In this document: piece after piece, positions 5,516 to 12,372 of the stretch
How the letters are laid out: each line of letters begins with the position of its first letter
Position numbering within the stretch: the first letter of the stretch is position 1
IMG/VR virus record: IMGVR_UViG_3300024518_000175
Span: 1-27,588 of that record
Direction: 5' to 3' (one strand)
DNA from: a virus
DNA length: 27,588 nt
Notes under the pieces: model-generated
Seen by the model: the letters and a program-made list of their open reading frames with translations, nothing else
The model's database searches: none
Told to the model about the DNA's origin: nothing
Position numbers and translations under genes: made by a program

Positions 5516-7131
5516 TGCAGCAACAGAAATGGTTAGATCGGGGGCCATGTCCTGAGTGTGGATCAAGTGATGCTAATGTTACACACTCACGGGGATATTC
5601 TTATTGCTTCTCATGTGAGACTAGGTTTGGAAGTAATACTGAAAATATAATATCAATACCAAAGGTAAAGGTAAATCGTATGGCAACAACAGGTGAATGG
5701 GGAGAGATACATGAACGTAGTATCTCTATGGAGACTGCTAAGAAGTTTAATACTAAAGTTAAACGTGCTGGTAATATAACTACCCATCATTTATATAGTT
5801 ATTATAATGATAAGGGAGAACATATAGGTAATAAAGTACGACAGACTAAAGATAAGAAGATGTGGGTTGAAGGAGAGATGACCGATGCTGTACTCTTTGG
5901 TCAAAATATATTTAATCAGAAGGCTAAGTACATAACTATATGTGAAGGTGAAGTGGATGCTATGTCGGCCTATGAATTAATGGGATCAAAGTGGCCCGCA
6001 GTTTCTATCAAGACAGGTGCTGCTGGAGCATTAAGAGATTGTAAGGAAGCCTTTGATTACCTTGATAAATATGACAACATAATCATATGCTTTGATATGG
6101 ATAAGCAAGGACAGGAAGCTGCTCAAAAGGTAGCCCAATTGTTTGCCCCTAATAAGTGTAAGATTATGAGCATGGAACATAAGGATGCTAATGAATATTT
6201 AAAGATGCATCAACGTGAACCATTCACCCAAGCATGGTGGAATGCTAAACCATTTACACCTGCAGGTATTATTAATCTTAAAGACTTAGGTGATAAATTA
6301 TTTGAAGAAGATTATTGTGAGACTTGTCTCTACCCTTGGCCTAAGATGAATGAGAAGACTTACGGAATGAGAACCGGGGAATTAATTACATTCTGTTCTG
6401 GTTCAGGTATGGGTAAGTCTAGTATTATACGAGAACTTATGCACCACTTCTTACGTAATACAGAAGATAACATTGGAGTATTAGCTCTTGAAGAAAGCAT
6501 TAAGAATACTGCATGGAATATAATGTCAGTGGAAGCTAATGCTCGTCTATATATTAAGGAAGTTAGAGAAGGATTTGAACCTGAACAACTGAAACAATTC
6601 CAAGAAGAGACTATTAATTCTGGTAGGTTCTTTGCCTTCGATCACTTTGGATCAGTAGATAACGATGAGATACTAGCCAGAGTTAGGTACATGGCACAAG
6701 CATTGGATTGTAAATGGATATGCCTTGACCATCTAAGTATCCTAGTATCAGGTCAAGAAGATACAGATGAACGTAAGTCCATTGACATCTTGATGACCAA
6801 GCTAAGATCTCTTGTGGAACAGACAGGTATATGCTTACTGTTAGTATCACATCTACGTAGACCTGCTGGTGATATAGGACATGAAGGGGGCAAAGAGGTG
6901 ACACTTTCACACCTCAGAGGGTCAGCCTCCATCGGCCATTTGTCGGACGGGGTGATAGCCTTGGAAAGAAATCAACAGGATGATGATCCGATCCTATCTA
7001 ATACTACAACAGTACGTATATTAAAGAACAGGTATACTGGAGACACTGGAGTAGCTACCTATCTATTTTATAACAAAGAAACAGGAAGGATGTCAGAGAT
7101 TGACAGTCCCTTTGACGTTGGAGATAATTAA
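5515..7131 (+). CDS. Bifunctional DNA primase-helicase (T7 gp4-like)
   Basis: It unwinds the replication fork and primes the lagging strand. Using ATG 5515 (TAATG with thyX), the 538-aa product begins with a zinc-ribbon (C12, C15, C31, C34). A TOPRIM domain follows, with CEGEVDAM at 143-150 and FDMDKQG at 193-199 as the metal-binding acids. Then comes a RecA-like hexameric helicase with Walker A SGSGMGKS (295-302), a catalytic acid pair in LALEES (323-328), Walker B WICLDHLSIL (401-410) and a late SHLRRPAGDIGHEGGKEV loop. This is the same domain order as T7 gp4 (about 560 aa), so both activities are probably intact. The next gene starts at the last base of the stop. A promoter-like sequence lies within the last 32 bases. 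Confidence 0.94.
   Translation: MQQQKWLDRGPCPECGSSDANVTHSRGYSYCFSCETRFGSNTENIISIPKVKVNRMATTGEWGEIHERSISMETAKKFNTKVKRAGNITTHHLYSYYNDKGEHIGNKVRQTKDKKMWVEGEMTDAVLFGQNIFNQKAKYITICEGEVDAMSAYELMGSKWPAVSIKTGAAGALRDCKEAFDYLDKYDNIIICFDMDKQGQEAAQKVAQLFAPNKCKIMSMEHKDANEYLKMHQREPFTQAWWNAKPFTPAGIINLKDLGDKLFEEDYCETCLYPWPKMNEKTYGMRTGELITFCSGSGMGKSSIIRELMHHFLRNTEDNIGVLALEESIKNTAWNIMSVEANARLYIKEVREGFEPEQLKQFQEETINSGRFFAFDHFGSVDNDEILARVRYMAQALDCKWICLDHLSILVSGQEDTDERKSIDILMTKLRSLVEQTGICLLLVSHLRRPAGDIGHEGGKEVTLSHLRGSASIGHLSDGVIALERNQQDDDPILSNTTTVRILKNRYTGDTGVATYLFYNKETGRMSEIDSPFDVGDN
7100..7128 (+). promoter_or_regulatory. Sigma70-type promoter candidate P1 inside the primase-helicase end
   Basis: TTGACA at 7100-7105 is followed after exactly 17 bases by GATAAT at 7123-7128. 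The two bases before the -10 are GA, as in the two other candidates at 9952 and 14891. Transcription would begin near 7135, just past the ATG of the next gene, so it would mainly serve the Fe-S carrier, the CxxC miniproteins and the polymerase. Because it lies in coding sequence, it could be a chance match; the shared architecture argues otherwise. Confidence 0.42.
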
Positions 7132-7643
7132 TGCCGATTAAATTTGATAGAAATTTATATAATAAATATGATTCCTTAACTAAGAATGTTATGAGTTATT
7201 GGTTAATGTCTGAAGGTTATAAGGATATTAATACTGAAGAAACATATGGAGTAGATGTTGTCTGTAAGGATAAGGATGATGTTGAATGTTACTTTGAAAC
7301 AGAGATAAAGACAGGTTGGCGTGACTACTGGCCTGAATCTTGGAAGGAGATACGTATTCCCTATAGGAAACGAAGGCTTATAGATAAGTGGACAAGAGAA
7401 GGATGTCATGGTAACTTAACCTTTGTTATATTTAATAAGTACTTGGATCAGGCATGGTTTATGGATGGTGCAATGGTCAACAAGTGTGAGATTAAACCAG
7501 TGGATAATAGAAGAAGTGCCAACGAATTATTCTTTCATATCAAAGTATCTGATGCTGAGTTAGTGAAGGTGATGTCAAGTCCAGTATTAAAGGAGAAAGG
7601 TTATGACAAAGATACTCTTATCAATAAGAAGTACCCTAGTTAA
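7131..7643 (+). CDS. Putative PD-(D/E)XK endonuclease, 170 aa
   Basis: The core YGVDVVCKDKDDVECYFETE followed by IKTGW gives Asp 42, then Glu 58 and Lys 60 in an E-x-K pair on the next strand. That is the usual active-site layout of PD-(D/E)XK nucleases. The rest is an alpha/beta fold with many aromatics and basic residues (IRIPYRKRRLIDKW). Its place directly after the primase-helicase and before the polymerase matches that of the Holliday-junction or recombination endonucleases of T7-type phages, such as gp3, but sequence similarity to gp3 is not evident to me. The gene begins within the stop of the helicase gene. Family and exact substrate are uncertain. Confidence 0.6.
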   Translation: MPIKFDRNLYNKYDSLTKNVMSYWLMSEGYKDINTEETYGVDVVCKDKDDVECYFETEIKTGWRDYWPESWKEIRIPYRKRRLIDKWTREGCHGNLTFVIFNKYLDQAWFMDGAMVNKCEIKPVDNRRSANELFFHIKVSDAELVKVMSSPVLKEKGYDKDTLINKKYPS

Positions 7644-7964
7644 ATGTTAGTATCAATAACAAACGAAGCTAATAAACATCTATCAGATATTGTTAGCTCA
7701 GAGAATGCAATAGGTATAGAGCTTGGTGTTAAAGGTGGTGGTTGTGCTGGCTTCACTTATCAATGGGATGTTTTGTTTGACATCCCAGATCAACATGATA
7801 TAATTCCACTTAAAAAGGGTAAGTTATATATTAAGAAAGACGCAGAAATTCTAATGATAAATACAACTATAGACTTTTCAAAAGGTATTAATGGTAACTA
7901 CATTGTATTTAAAAATCCTAATGCTACATCTCAGTGTGGATGTGGAGAAAGTTTTGGAATATGA
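7644..7964 (+). CDS. A-type iron-sulfur carrier (IscA/ErpA/HesB-like)
   Basis: It carries or passes on Fe-S clusters to target proteins. The 106-aa length is that of IscA and ErpA, and the three ligand cysteines are in place: C34 in GGGCAGFTY, and C98 and C100 in the C-terminal CGCGESF. E. coli IscA has them at 35, 99 and 101. The middle strand pattern (GIELGVKGGGCAGF, LYIKKDAEIL) also fits. It starts immediately after the nuclease stop and ends on ATGA with a CxxC miniprotein, so it is embedded in the replication operon. Targets may be host enzymes, or the phage's own Cys-cluster proteins such as the exonuclease at 10540. That link is inference. Confidence 0.9.
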   Translation: MLVSITNEANKHLSDIVSSENAIGIELGVKGGGCAGFTYQWDVLFDIPDQHDIIPLKKGKLYIKKDAEILMINTTIDFSKGINGNYIVFKNPNATSQCGCGESFGI

Positions 7965-8215
7965 AAGAGAAAAGAAAGTATACTAGAAGACATTGGAAAC
8001 ATAGACATGAATGTGGAGGTGTTGATGGTGGTGGTTTTGATGACTCATCTAGAAGTGATGGGGTTAAAATCTTTCAAGTTAAAATAGGAGAGGCTTGTAA
8101 ATTCTGTGGGGCTACAGAAAAAGAAGATTATAAATTTATGATAGAAATGAAAGAATTTATGGATTTTATAGAGTCTCAAAGAGATGGAGATCAATACATT
8201 GGATTCAGAGATTAA
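7961..8215 (+). CDS. Small CxxC protein, 84 aa
   Basis: ATG 7961 overlaps the Fe-S carrier stop (ATGA); the longer in-frame start at 7934 would reuse the carrier's coding end. The N-terminus is very basic (MKEKRKYTRRHWKHRH) and is followed by a Gly/Asp/Ser linker. A CKFCGATEKEDYKF unit at about residues 50-63 closes with an acidic helix. The GEACKFCG...KEDY core is closely matched by GEECNWCG-QKEDY in the next small gene, so the two look like paralogues. A CxxC pair plus upstream Cys/His suggests a small zinc-binding protein or a thiol protein. No named family is recognised. Confidence 0.65.
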   Translation: MKEKRKYTRRHWKHRHECGGVDGGGFDDSSRSDGVKIFQVKIGEACKFCGATEKEDYKFMIEMKEFMDFIESQRDGDQYIGFRD

Positions 8216-8351
8216 GAAAAAAATGTGGGAACACTGGTGTCCAGTGGAACATACAATATTGTATATAGGAAAGGGTGAAGAATGCAATTGGTGTGGACAA
8301 AAGGAAGACTATGAAGAATGCAATCGTAGATATCGAAACAGAAAGTCTTAA
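8184..8351 (+). CDS. Small CxxC protein, 55 aa (paralogue of the preceding one)
   Basis: ATG 8184 to TAA 8349-8351 gives 55 aa; ATG 8223 is an alternative start giving 42 aa. The layout is WEHWCPVEHTILYIGKGEEC, then NWCGQKEDYEECNRRYRN. The Cys pair C-x-x-C in EECNWCG lies in the same context as CKFCG in the preceding gene, and one more Cys (WCPVEH) lies about 15 residues earlier. The pattern could hold zinc. The gene overlaps the preceding gene by 32 bases and the polymerase start by 41. A 13-base direct repeat in it (8276-8288 and 8312-8324) encodes EECN twice. Confidence 0.55.
   Translation: MEINTLDSEIKKKMWEHWCPVEHTILYIGKGEECNWCGQKEDYEECNRRYRNRKS
8276..8324 (+). repeat. 13-base direct repeat around the DNA polymerase start
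   Basis: TGAAGAATGCAAT occurs at 8276-8288 and again at 8312-8324, 36 bases apart (a multiple of three). Each copy follows a purine-rich ribosome-binding-like stretch and a start codon in the polymerase frame: GTG 8275 and ATG 8311. In the overlapping miniprotein frame the same repeat encodes EECN twice. It looks like a small local duplication. Confidence 0.6.
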
Positions 8352-9948
8352 TCCATCCAAGATACATTGCATTGTAGCTAAAGATATTACTACATCTGAA
8401 GTTAATGTATGGGATCATACTAATCTTGAAACATTTAAACCTTGGGCATCTACTGTAGATAATTTTATAATGCATAATGGAGTATCGTTTGATGCTCCTA
8501 TTCTAAATAGATTATTGAATACTAATATTAAACTAAAGCAAGTCATTGATACTCTTATATTATCTCAACTCTTTAATCCGATTAGAGATGGTGGTCATAG
8601 TTTATCTGCTTGGGGTGCAAGACTAGGACATCCTAAAGGAGAGCAAGAAGACTTCTCTACATATACAAAAGAGATGTTAGAGTATTGTAAGAATGATGTA
8701 GATGTTACTGAGACTTTATATAAACAACTTAGCTTAGAGAAAGGAAACTTTTCTACATACTCTATTAAACTGGAACATAAGATTAGAGCTATCATAGATC
8801 AACAGGAACGAAATGGTTTCACTTTAAATATGCAGAAAGCTATTGGACTTTTAGCTAGACTAACTGATGAAGCTAATCGTTTAGAGAGTTGGGCCAAGAT
8901 AGAATTTGAACCAACTGTTGTTGAGTTAAAAACTAAAACAAAATACATACCATTTAATATAGGTTCCCGACAACAGATAGCTACTAGATTAGAGGAACGT
9001 GGATGGGAACCTAAACAGTTTACAGATAAAGGTAATATAATAGTAAGTGAAGAGATCCTTAATAAGATTAACATGGAAGAAGCTAAACAATTTTCCCGGT
9101 TTCTTATGTTACAAAAGAGAATAGCTCAGATACAATCATGGATAAATTGTTGTGATGATACTACAGGTAAGGTGCATGGAAGAGTATTAACATTAAGAAC
9201 TGTTACTGGTAGAATGGCTCACCATAATCCTAACGTAGCACAAGTACCAGCAGTACGTAGTCCGTTTGGAAAAGAATGTAGAGATTGTTGGACAGTTTCA
9301 AATCCTCATACTCACACACTAGTAGGGACAGATGCTGCTGGACTTGAGCTACGTGTACTAGCTCACTTAATTAATAATAAAAATTATACTGATGTAGTTG
9401 TGAACGGTGATGTACATACAGTTAACATGGAGCTGGCTGGTTTAACAAATAGAGATCAGGCAAAAACTTTCATCTATGCCTTTTGTTATGGAGCAGGAGC
9501 AGCCAAACTAGGTAAAATAGTGGGAGGAAATAAAGCTGAAGGATATAGATTAATAGACAGGTTCTTAGATCAGATACCAGCTCTGGCTAGGAAACGTAAG
9601 CAAATATTAAAGGCAGCAACGGGAGGAAGAATTAAAGGTCTGGATGGACGTACACTTATAGTTCGTAGTCCTCATACTGCACTTAATACAATAATTCAAG
9701 GAGCTGGTGCATCTATCTGTAAAGATTGGTTAGTTAATATGATACAAAGAATAAATAGTACAGGAGTGGATGCTAAGTTAGTAGCTTCCTTTCATGATGA
9801 ATATCAATTTGAAGTTGCAAAGAAAGATGTGCAACGATTCGGAACTATCACTAAAGAGGCGATCAAAGATACAGAGCATACTCTAAATCTTAGGTGTCCT
9901 TTAGATAGTACATGGCAAGACGGGGAAACTTGGGCCATGACACATTAA
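8311..9948 (+). CDS. Family A DNA polymerase with 3'-5' exonuclease (T7-like)
   Basis: This is the replicative polymerase. The start at ATG 8311 follows AAAGGAAG; an in-frame GTG at 8275 is possible. In the 545-aa product the DEDD exonuclease has D7/E9 (IVDIETESL), D61 (HNGVSFDAP) and Y125/D129 (YCKNDVD). The polymerase domain has motif A VGTDAAGLELRVLAHL with D341, motif B RDQAKTFIYAFCYG with R381, K385 and Y389, and motif C ASFHDEYQF with D496 and E497. Motif B is nearly that of T7 gp5. The residue matching E. coli Pol I 762 is Tyr, a feature linked with virulent phages. At 545 aa it is well short of T7 gp5 (704 aa), with little room for a thioredoxin-binding thumb loop. Promoter P2 follows the stop. 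Confidence 0.96.
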   Translation: MKNAIVDIETESLNPSKIHCIVAKDITTSEVNVWDHTNLETFKPWASTVDNFIMHNGVSFDAPILNRLLNTNIKLKQVIDTLILSQLFNPIRDGGHSLSAWGARLGHPKGEQEDFSTYTKEMLEYCKNDVDVTETLYKQLSLEKGNFSTYSIKLEHKIRAIIDQQERNGFTLNMQKAIGLLARLTDEANRLESWAKIEFEPTVVELKTKTKYIPFNIGSRQQIATRLEERGWEPKQFTDKGNIIVSEEILNKINMEEAKQFSRFLMLQKRIAQIQSWINCCDDTTGKVHGRVLTLRTVTGRMAHHNPNVAQVPAVRSPFGKECRDCWTVSNPHTHTLVGTDAAGLELRVLAHLINNKNYTDVVVNGDVHTVNMELAGLTNRDQAKTFIYAFCYGAGAAKLGKIVGGNKAEGYRLIDRFLDQIPALARKRKQILKAATGGRIKGLDGRTLIVRSPHTALNTIIQGAGASICKDWLVNMIQRINSTGVDAKLVASFHDEYQFEVAKKDVQRFGTITKEAIKDTEHTLNLRCPLDSTWQDGETWAMTH

Positions 9949-9951
9949 GAC

Positions 9952-9980
9952 TTGACAAACAATATAAATTATGAGACACT
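9952..9980 (+). promoter_or_regulatory. Sigma70-type promoter P2 upstream of ssb
   Basis: TTGACA at 9952-9957, a 17-base spacer ending in TATGA, and GACACT at 9975-9980, in the only non-coding gap of this stretch. Expected start of transcription is near 9987, giving a leader of about 30 bases with AAAGGAG before the ssb start. The element TGAGACA at the -10 is shared with P3 at 14891. Confidence 0.62.
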
Positions 9981-10015
9981 TCGTTTTTAAACATTGATAA
10001 AGGAGTTATAAAAAT

Positions 10016-10489
10016 ATGTCAGTAATTTCAGGAATTGCTTATTGGGCTGCTATCACCAACCCGAATACCACCTTCGATCCAGATGGGGTATGGTCTGTTG
10101 ATGTGTGTAATCTTGATGAGAAGAACTTGGATATTATTAAGAAGGATGGTCTTACGGTTAAGAACAAAGGCGATGATCGTGGAGAATTTGTTACGGTCAA
10201 ACGTAGGGTTCGTAGGAAAGATGGTTCCCTAAACCGTGCTCCTGACTTAGTAGATGGTAAGAAAAGAACCATGACCCAAACCCTTATTGGTAATGGATCA
10301 GAGGTTAATGTGCATTACACAACCTATGATTGGGAGTTTAAGGGACGAGCTGGAGTAGGTGCTGACTTGAGGGCAGTTCAAGTTACTAATCTTATTCCTT
10401 ATAACACAGAAGCTGATGAGGCTTTTGATGTAGTTGATGGTGGTTTTGTCAGTGGTGAAGGGGATGAAGACATTCCCTTTGCTACCTAA
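10016..10489 (+). CDS. ssb: Single-stranded DNA-binding protein
   Basis: It coats single-stranded DNA during replication and recombination. The 157-aa protein starts behind AAAGGAGTTATAAAAAT. Its body is a beta-rich OB-like domain with basic stretches (TVKRRVRRKDGSLNRAP) and aromatics. The last part is strongly acidic and ends in GEGDEDIPFAT. This is very close to the DDDIPF tip with which bacterial SSB binds partners, while T7 gp2.5 has a similar acidic tail ending in Phe. The body does not obviously match either, so I call it by tail, length and position after the polymerase. It has its own promoter (9952) and terminator (10507), suggesting high separate expression, as expected for a stoichiometric protein. 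Confidence 0.72.
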   Translation: MSVISGIAYWAAITNPNTTFDPDGVWSVDVCNLDEKNLDIIKKDGLTVKNKGDDRGEFVTVKRRVRRKDGSLNRAPDLVDGKKRTMTQTLIGNGSEVNVHYTTYDWEFKGRAGVGADLRAVQVTNLIPYNTEADEAFDVVDGGFVSGEGDEDIPFAT

Positions 10490-10506
10490 CCTTATAACAT
10501 AGGAGA

Positions 10507-10538
10507 GGGGGGAGATGAAAGTCTCTCCCCTATTTCTT
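10507..10538 (+). terminator. Rho-independent terminator after ssb
   Basis: Stem GGGGAGA (10509-10515) pairs with TCTCCCC (10524-10530) over an 8-nt loop and is followed by TATTTCTTT. The right arm and tail resemble those of the terminator at 191-221. It ends the ssb unit, and the exonuclease start (10540) lies directly behind it. Confidence 0.75.
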
Positions 10539-10539
10539 T

Positions 10540-11406
10540 ATGAAATCAATAGATACATTAGTTAAAGATATCTATAGTTTATTCAATGAGGTTGAAAATT
10601 CTGTAGAGGAAGATGAAATAGATACCGATATTATAAATGAGTTTGGAGATAATATAAAAACTCATTTGTTAACAGCCTTAACTGAAAAGAGAAGGGAAGG
10701 TAAAAATAATCTTAGACTATCTGCTATTGGTAGACCTGATCGGCAGGTATGGTATGATATAAATCTAAATGATAAGGCCACACCCTTTACTCCTTCCACT
10801 AGAATAAAATTTTTATATGGATATATTCTGGAAGAATTACTCATAGCTTTATCTAAACTATCTGGTCATACAGTTACAGATACACAAAAAGAATTGGATA
10901 TTCATGGGGTTAAGGGACATCAGGATTGTGTGATTGATGGGGTGTTAGTTGATTGTAAGTCTACTTCTCCCAGAGGATATGAAAAGTTTGATAAAGGAGA
11001 TCTAGTTAATGATGATCCCTTTGGTTACATAGCACAGATCTCTGCCTATTCAGAAGCTAATGGAATGGATGAAGCTGCTTTCCTAGCTATCAATAAACAA
11101 AGTGGAGAGATATGTTTAGCTCCTGTTCATTCATTGGAAATGATTAATGCAGGAGATAGAGTACAATACTTGAAGTCAATGGTAGGTAATAAAGCTCCAC
11201 CTAATAGATGTTACAGTGATGTTAAAGAGGGAGCTTCAGGTAATCGTAGACTAGGGACTTCTTGTTTGTATTGTAATCATAAGAAAGAATGTTGGAAGGA
11301 TGCTAATGATGGAAAAGGTTTACGAGTATACAACTATGCAAGAGGATACAGGTATCTTACTAAGGTTGTACGTGAACCGGATGTTGAAGAGATCCACGCA
11401 TGGTAG
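10540..11406 (+). CDS. RecB/Cas4-like PD-(D/E)XK exonuclease with a Cys cluster
   Basis: It probably degrades DNA from ends, as gp6 does in T7: host DNA breakdown, recombination or primer removal. In the 288-aa product the core is GHQDCVIDGVLVDCKSTS, with D129, then D138 and K140 as the D-x-K pair, and the RecB-type Q-x-x-x-Y motif is QISAY (166-170). Four Cys follow at 224, 242, 245 and 251 (NRCYSD, SCLYCNHKKECW). Their spacing C-x17-C-x2-C-x5-C resembles the C-terminal cluster of Cas4/AddB nucleases, where they hold a 4Fe-4S cluster; zinc is the alternative. The gene has no evident ribosome-binding site of its own beyond CTCCCC-TATTTCTTT, as the terminator occupies the leader. It overlaps the GIY-YIG gene by seven bases. 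Confidence 0.82.
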   Translation: MKSIDTLVKDIYSLFNEVENSVEEDEIDTDIINEFGDNIKTHLLTALTEKRREGKNNLRLSAIGRPDRQVWYDINLNDKATPFTPSTRIKFLYGYILEELLIALSKLSGHTVTDTQKELDIHGVKGHQDCVIDGVLVDCKSTSPRGYEKFDKGDLVNDDPFGYIAQISAYSEANGMDEAAFLAINKQSGEICLAPVHSLEMINAGDRVQYLKSMVGNKAPPNRCYSDVKEGASGNRRLGTSCLYCNHKKECWKDANDGKGLRVYNYARGYRYLTKVVREPDVEEIHAW

Positions 11407-12050
11407 ATCACCATTGGCTTGTCTACAAAAAGGACGAGGAGTTTGTTCCCAATCTTGATAAGTTTGGATTTGTTTATCTCATAACTAATCTTCAAAGTGG
11501 TAAAGGTTATATAGGTTGTAAGCAATACAAATTATATACTAAGTTAAAGGAGAGAGAATCAGATTGGAAAACCTACACTGGTTCATCTAAGTGGCTCAAT
11601 GAAGATATACAGAATATAGGTAAGGAACATTTTAAATTTGAAATCATAGCTGAGTATAAGAATAAACGTAGCTTACGTTACTATGAGTTATACTATCAGA
11701 TGAAATTTAATGTTCTCTCTTCTACCATTGAGGGTACAGATGAACCAGCCTACTATAACTCACGAGTAGGCGGTAAGTTCTATCGTCCTGTAGAGAGCTA
11801 TGAAGATCCTGATTATAGAAAGAAGTTAAGTGAAAGAGAGTTTTATAAAGATCCTGAATATAGAAAGAAGTTAAGTGAAAGAGAGTATTATAAAGATCCT
11901 GAATTTAAAAAGAAACAATCTGAGATTCAAAAGAAATACCTTGAAGATCCTAAAAATAGAAAGAAAAATAAAATACAACTAGATAGAAATCGTAATACAA
12001 AAAAAGATCCTGTTACTGGTAGATTTATGAAACGTAATGTACAAGCCTAA
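11400..12050 (+). CDS. GIY-YIG endonuclease, free-standing homing type
   Basis: This likely cuts DNA at a specific site and is spread by copying itself. Near the N-terminus of the 216-aa protein, FVYLITNLQSGKGYIGCKQ (about residues 24-42) provides the VYxI and YIG parts of the GIY-YIG fold, and further on YYELYYQMKF holds the catalytic Glu region. The C-terminal half is a basic repeat region (11805-11949): units of DPEYRKKLSEREYYK with tight 15-residue periodicity. Repeats of this DPEY(R/K)KK type are found in the DNA-binding tails of phage GIY-YIG and HNH endonucleases. It starts 7 bases before the exonuclease stop, so it sits in an intergenic position without harming neighbours. It is not inside an intron as far as I can see. 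Confidence 0.8.
   Translation: MVDHHWLVYKKDEEFVPNLDKFGFVYLITNLQSGKGYIGCKQYKLYTKLKERESDWKTYTGSSKWLNEDIQNIGKEHFKFEIIAEYKNKRSLRYYELYYQMKFNVLSSTIEGTDEPAYYNSRVGGKFYRPVESYEDPDYRKKLSEREFYKDPEYRKKLSEREYYKDPEFKKKQSEIQKKYLEDPKNRKKNKIQLDRNRNTKKDPVTGRFMKRNVQA
11805..11949 (+). repeat. 45-base tandem repeat in the GIY-YIG gene tail
   Basis: GATCCT-led units start at 11805, 11850 and 11895, exactly 45 bases apart. A diverged copy starts at 11946 (51 bases on) and a trace at 12005. The first two copies are nearly identical in DNA, and the protein units are DPxYRKKLSERExYK. The copies are in frame, so the array can gain or lose DNA-binding units without breaking the gene. Confidence 0.8.
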
Positions 12051-12372
12051 GAAAAATGAAGAACTATTTATAGATCCTATCGTTCAGTTTGATAGAGAAG
12101 TACCTGAACGTGGATTATACATGGCTATTATCTTACAAGCTCTATTGGATGCTACAAATAAGAGCAATGAATCAATAGCCAAGAGAGCAAGGGCTTGGTT
12201 CTTTTGCAGTGTAGGTGTAACGTGTAATAACTTTGAATTTATATGTGAGAATGCTAATATAGATGCAGGTTCAGTACGAAGCTATGCCTATGAAGCTATT
12301 CATTCTGAGCAAGCTCCTAATTTTAAATATAAAATATATCAGATTATGTCAGATCATGAGAGGAATAAATAA
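12037..12372 (+). CDS. Conserved-looking hypothetical phage protein, 111 aa
   Basis: The family is not named. It is a mostly helical protein with a tryptophan/cysteine stretch (KRARAWFFCSVGVTCNNFEF) followed by ICENANIDAGSVRSYAYEAI, which reads like a small helix-turn-helix ending in a recognition helix. A layout of helix, ARAW(F)xxS, F-xx-IC, D-xx-VR occurs in other phage and prophage proteins near replication genes; I know the pattern but no function. DNA binding is a reasonable guess. The frame starts 14 bases before the GIY-YIG stop and ends with an ATG overlap with the DUF3310 gene. Confidence 0.6.
   Translation: MYKPKKNEELFIDPIVQFDREVPERGLYMAIILQALLDATNKSNESIAKRARAWFFCSVGVTCNNFEFICENANIDAGSVRSYAYEAIHSEQAPNFKYKIYQIMSDHERNK

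Noticed and set aside
5620-5650. TGTGAGACTA in the primase-helicase gene as a promoter copy
   Set aside because: There is no TTGACA at the right distance, and it lies well inside coding sequence.
8275-8310. GTG 8275 as the true polymerase start
   Set aside because: ATG 8311 has the better start codon and AAAGGAAG spacing, and gives a conventional N-terminus (D7/E9 close to T7 D5/E7). The GTG is kept as an alternative in the repeat finding.
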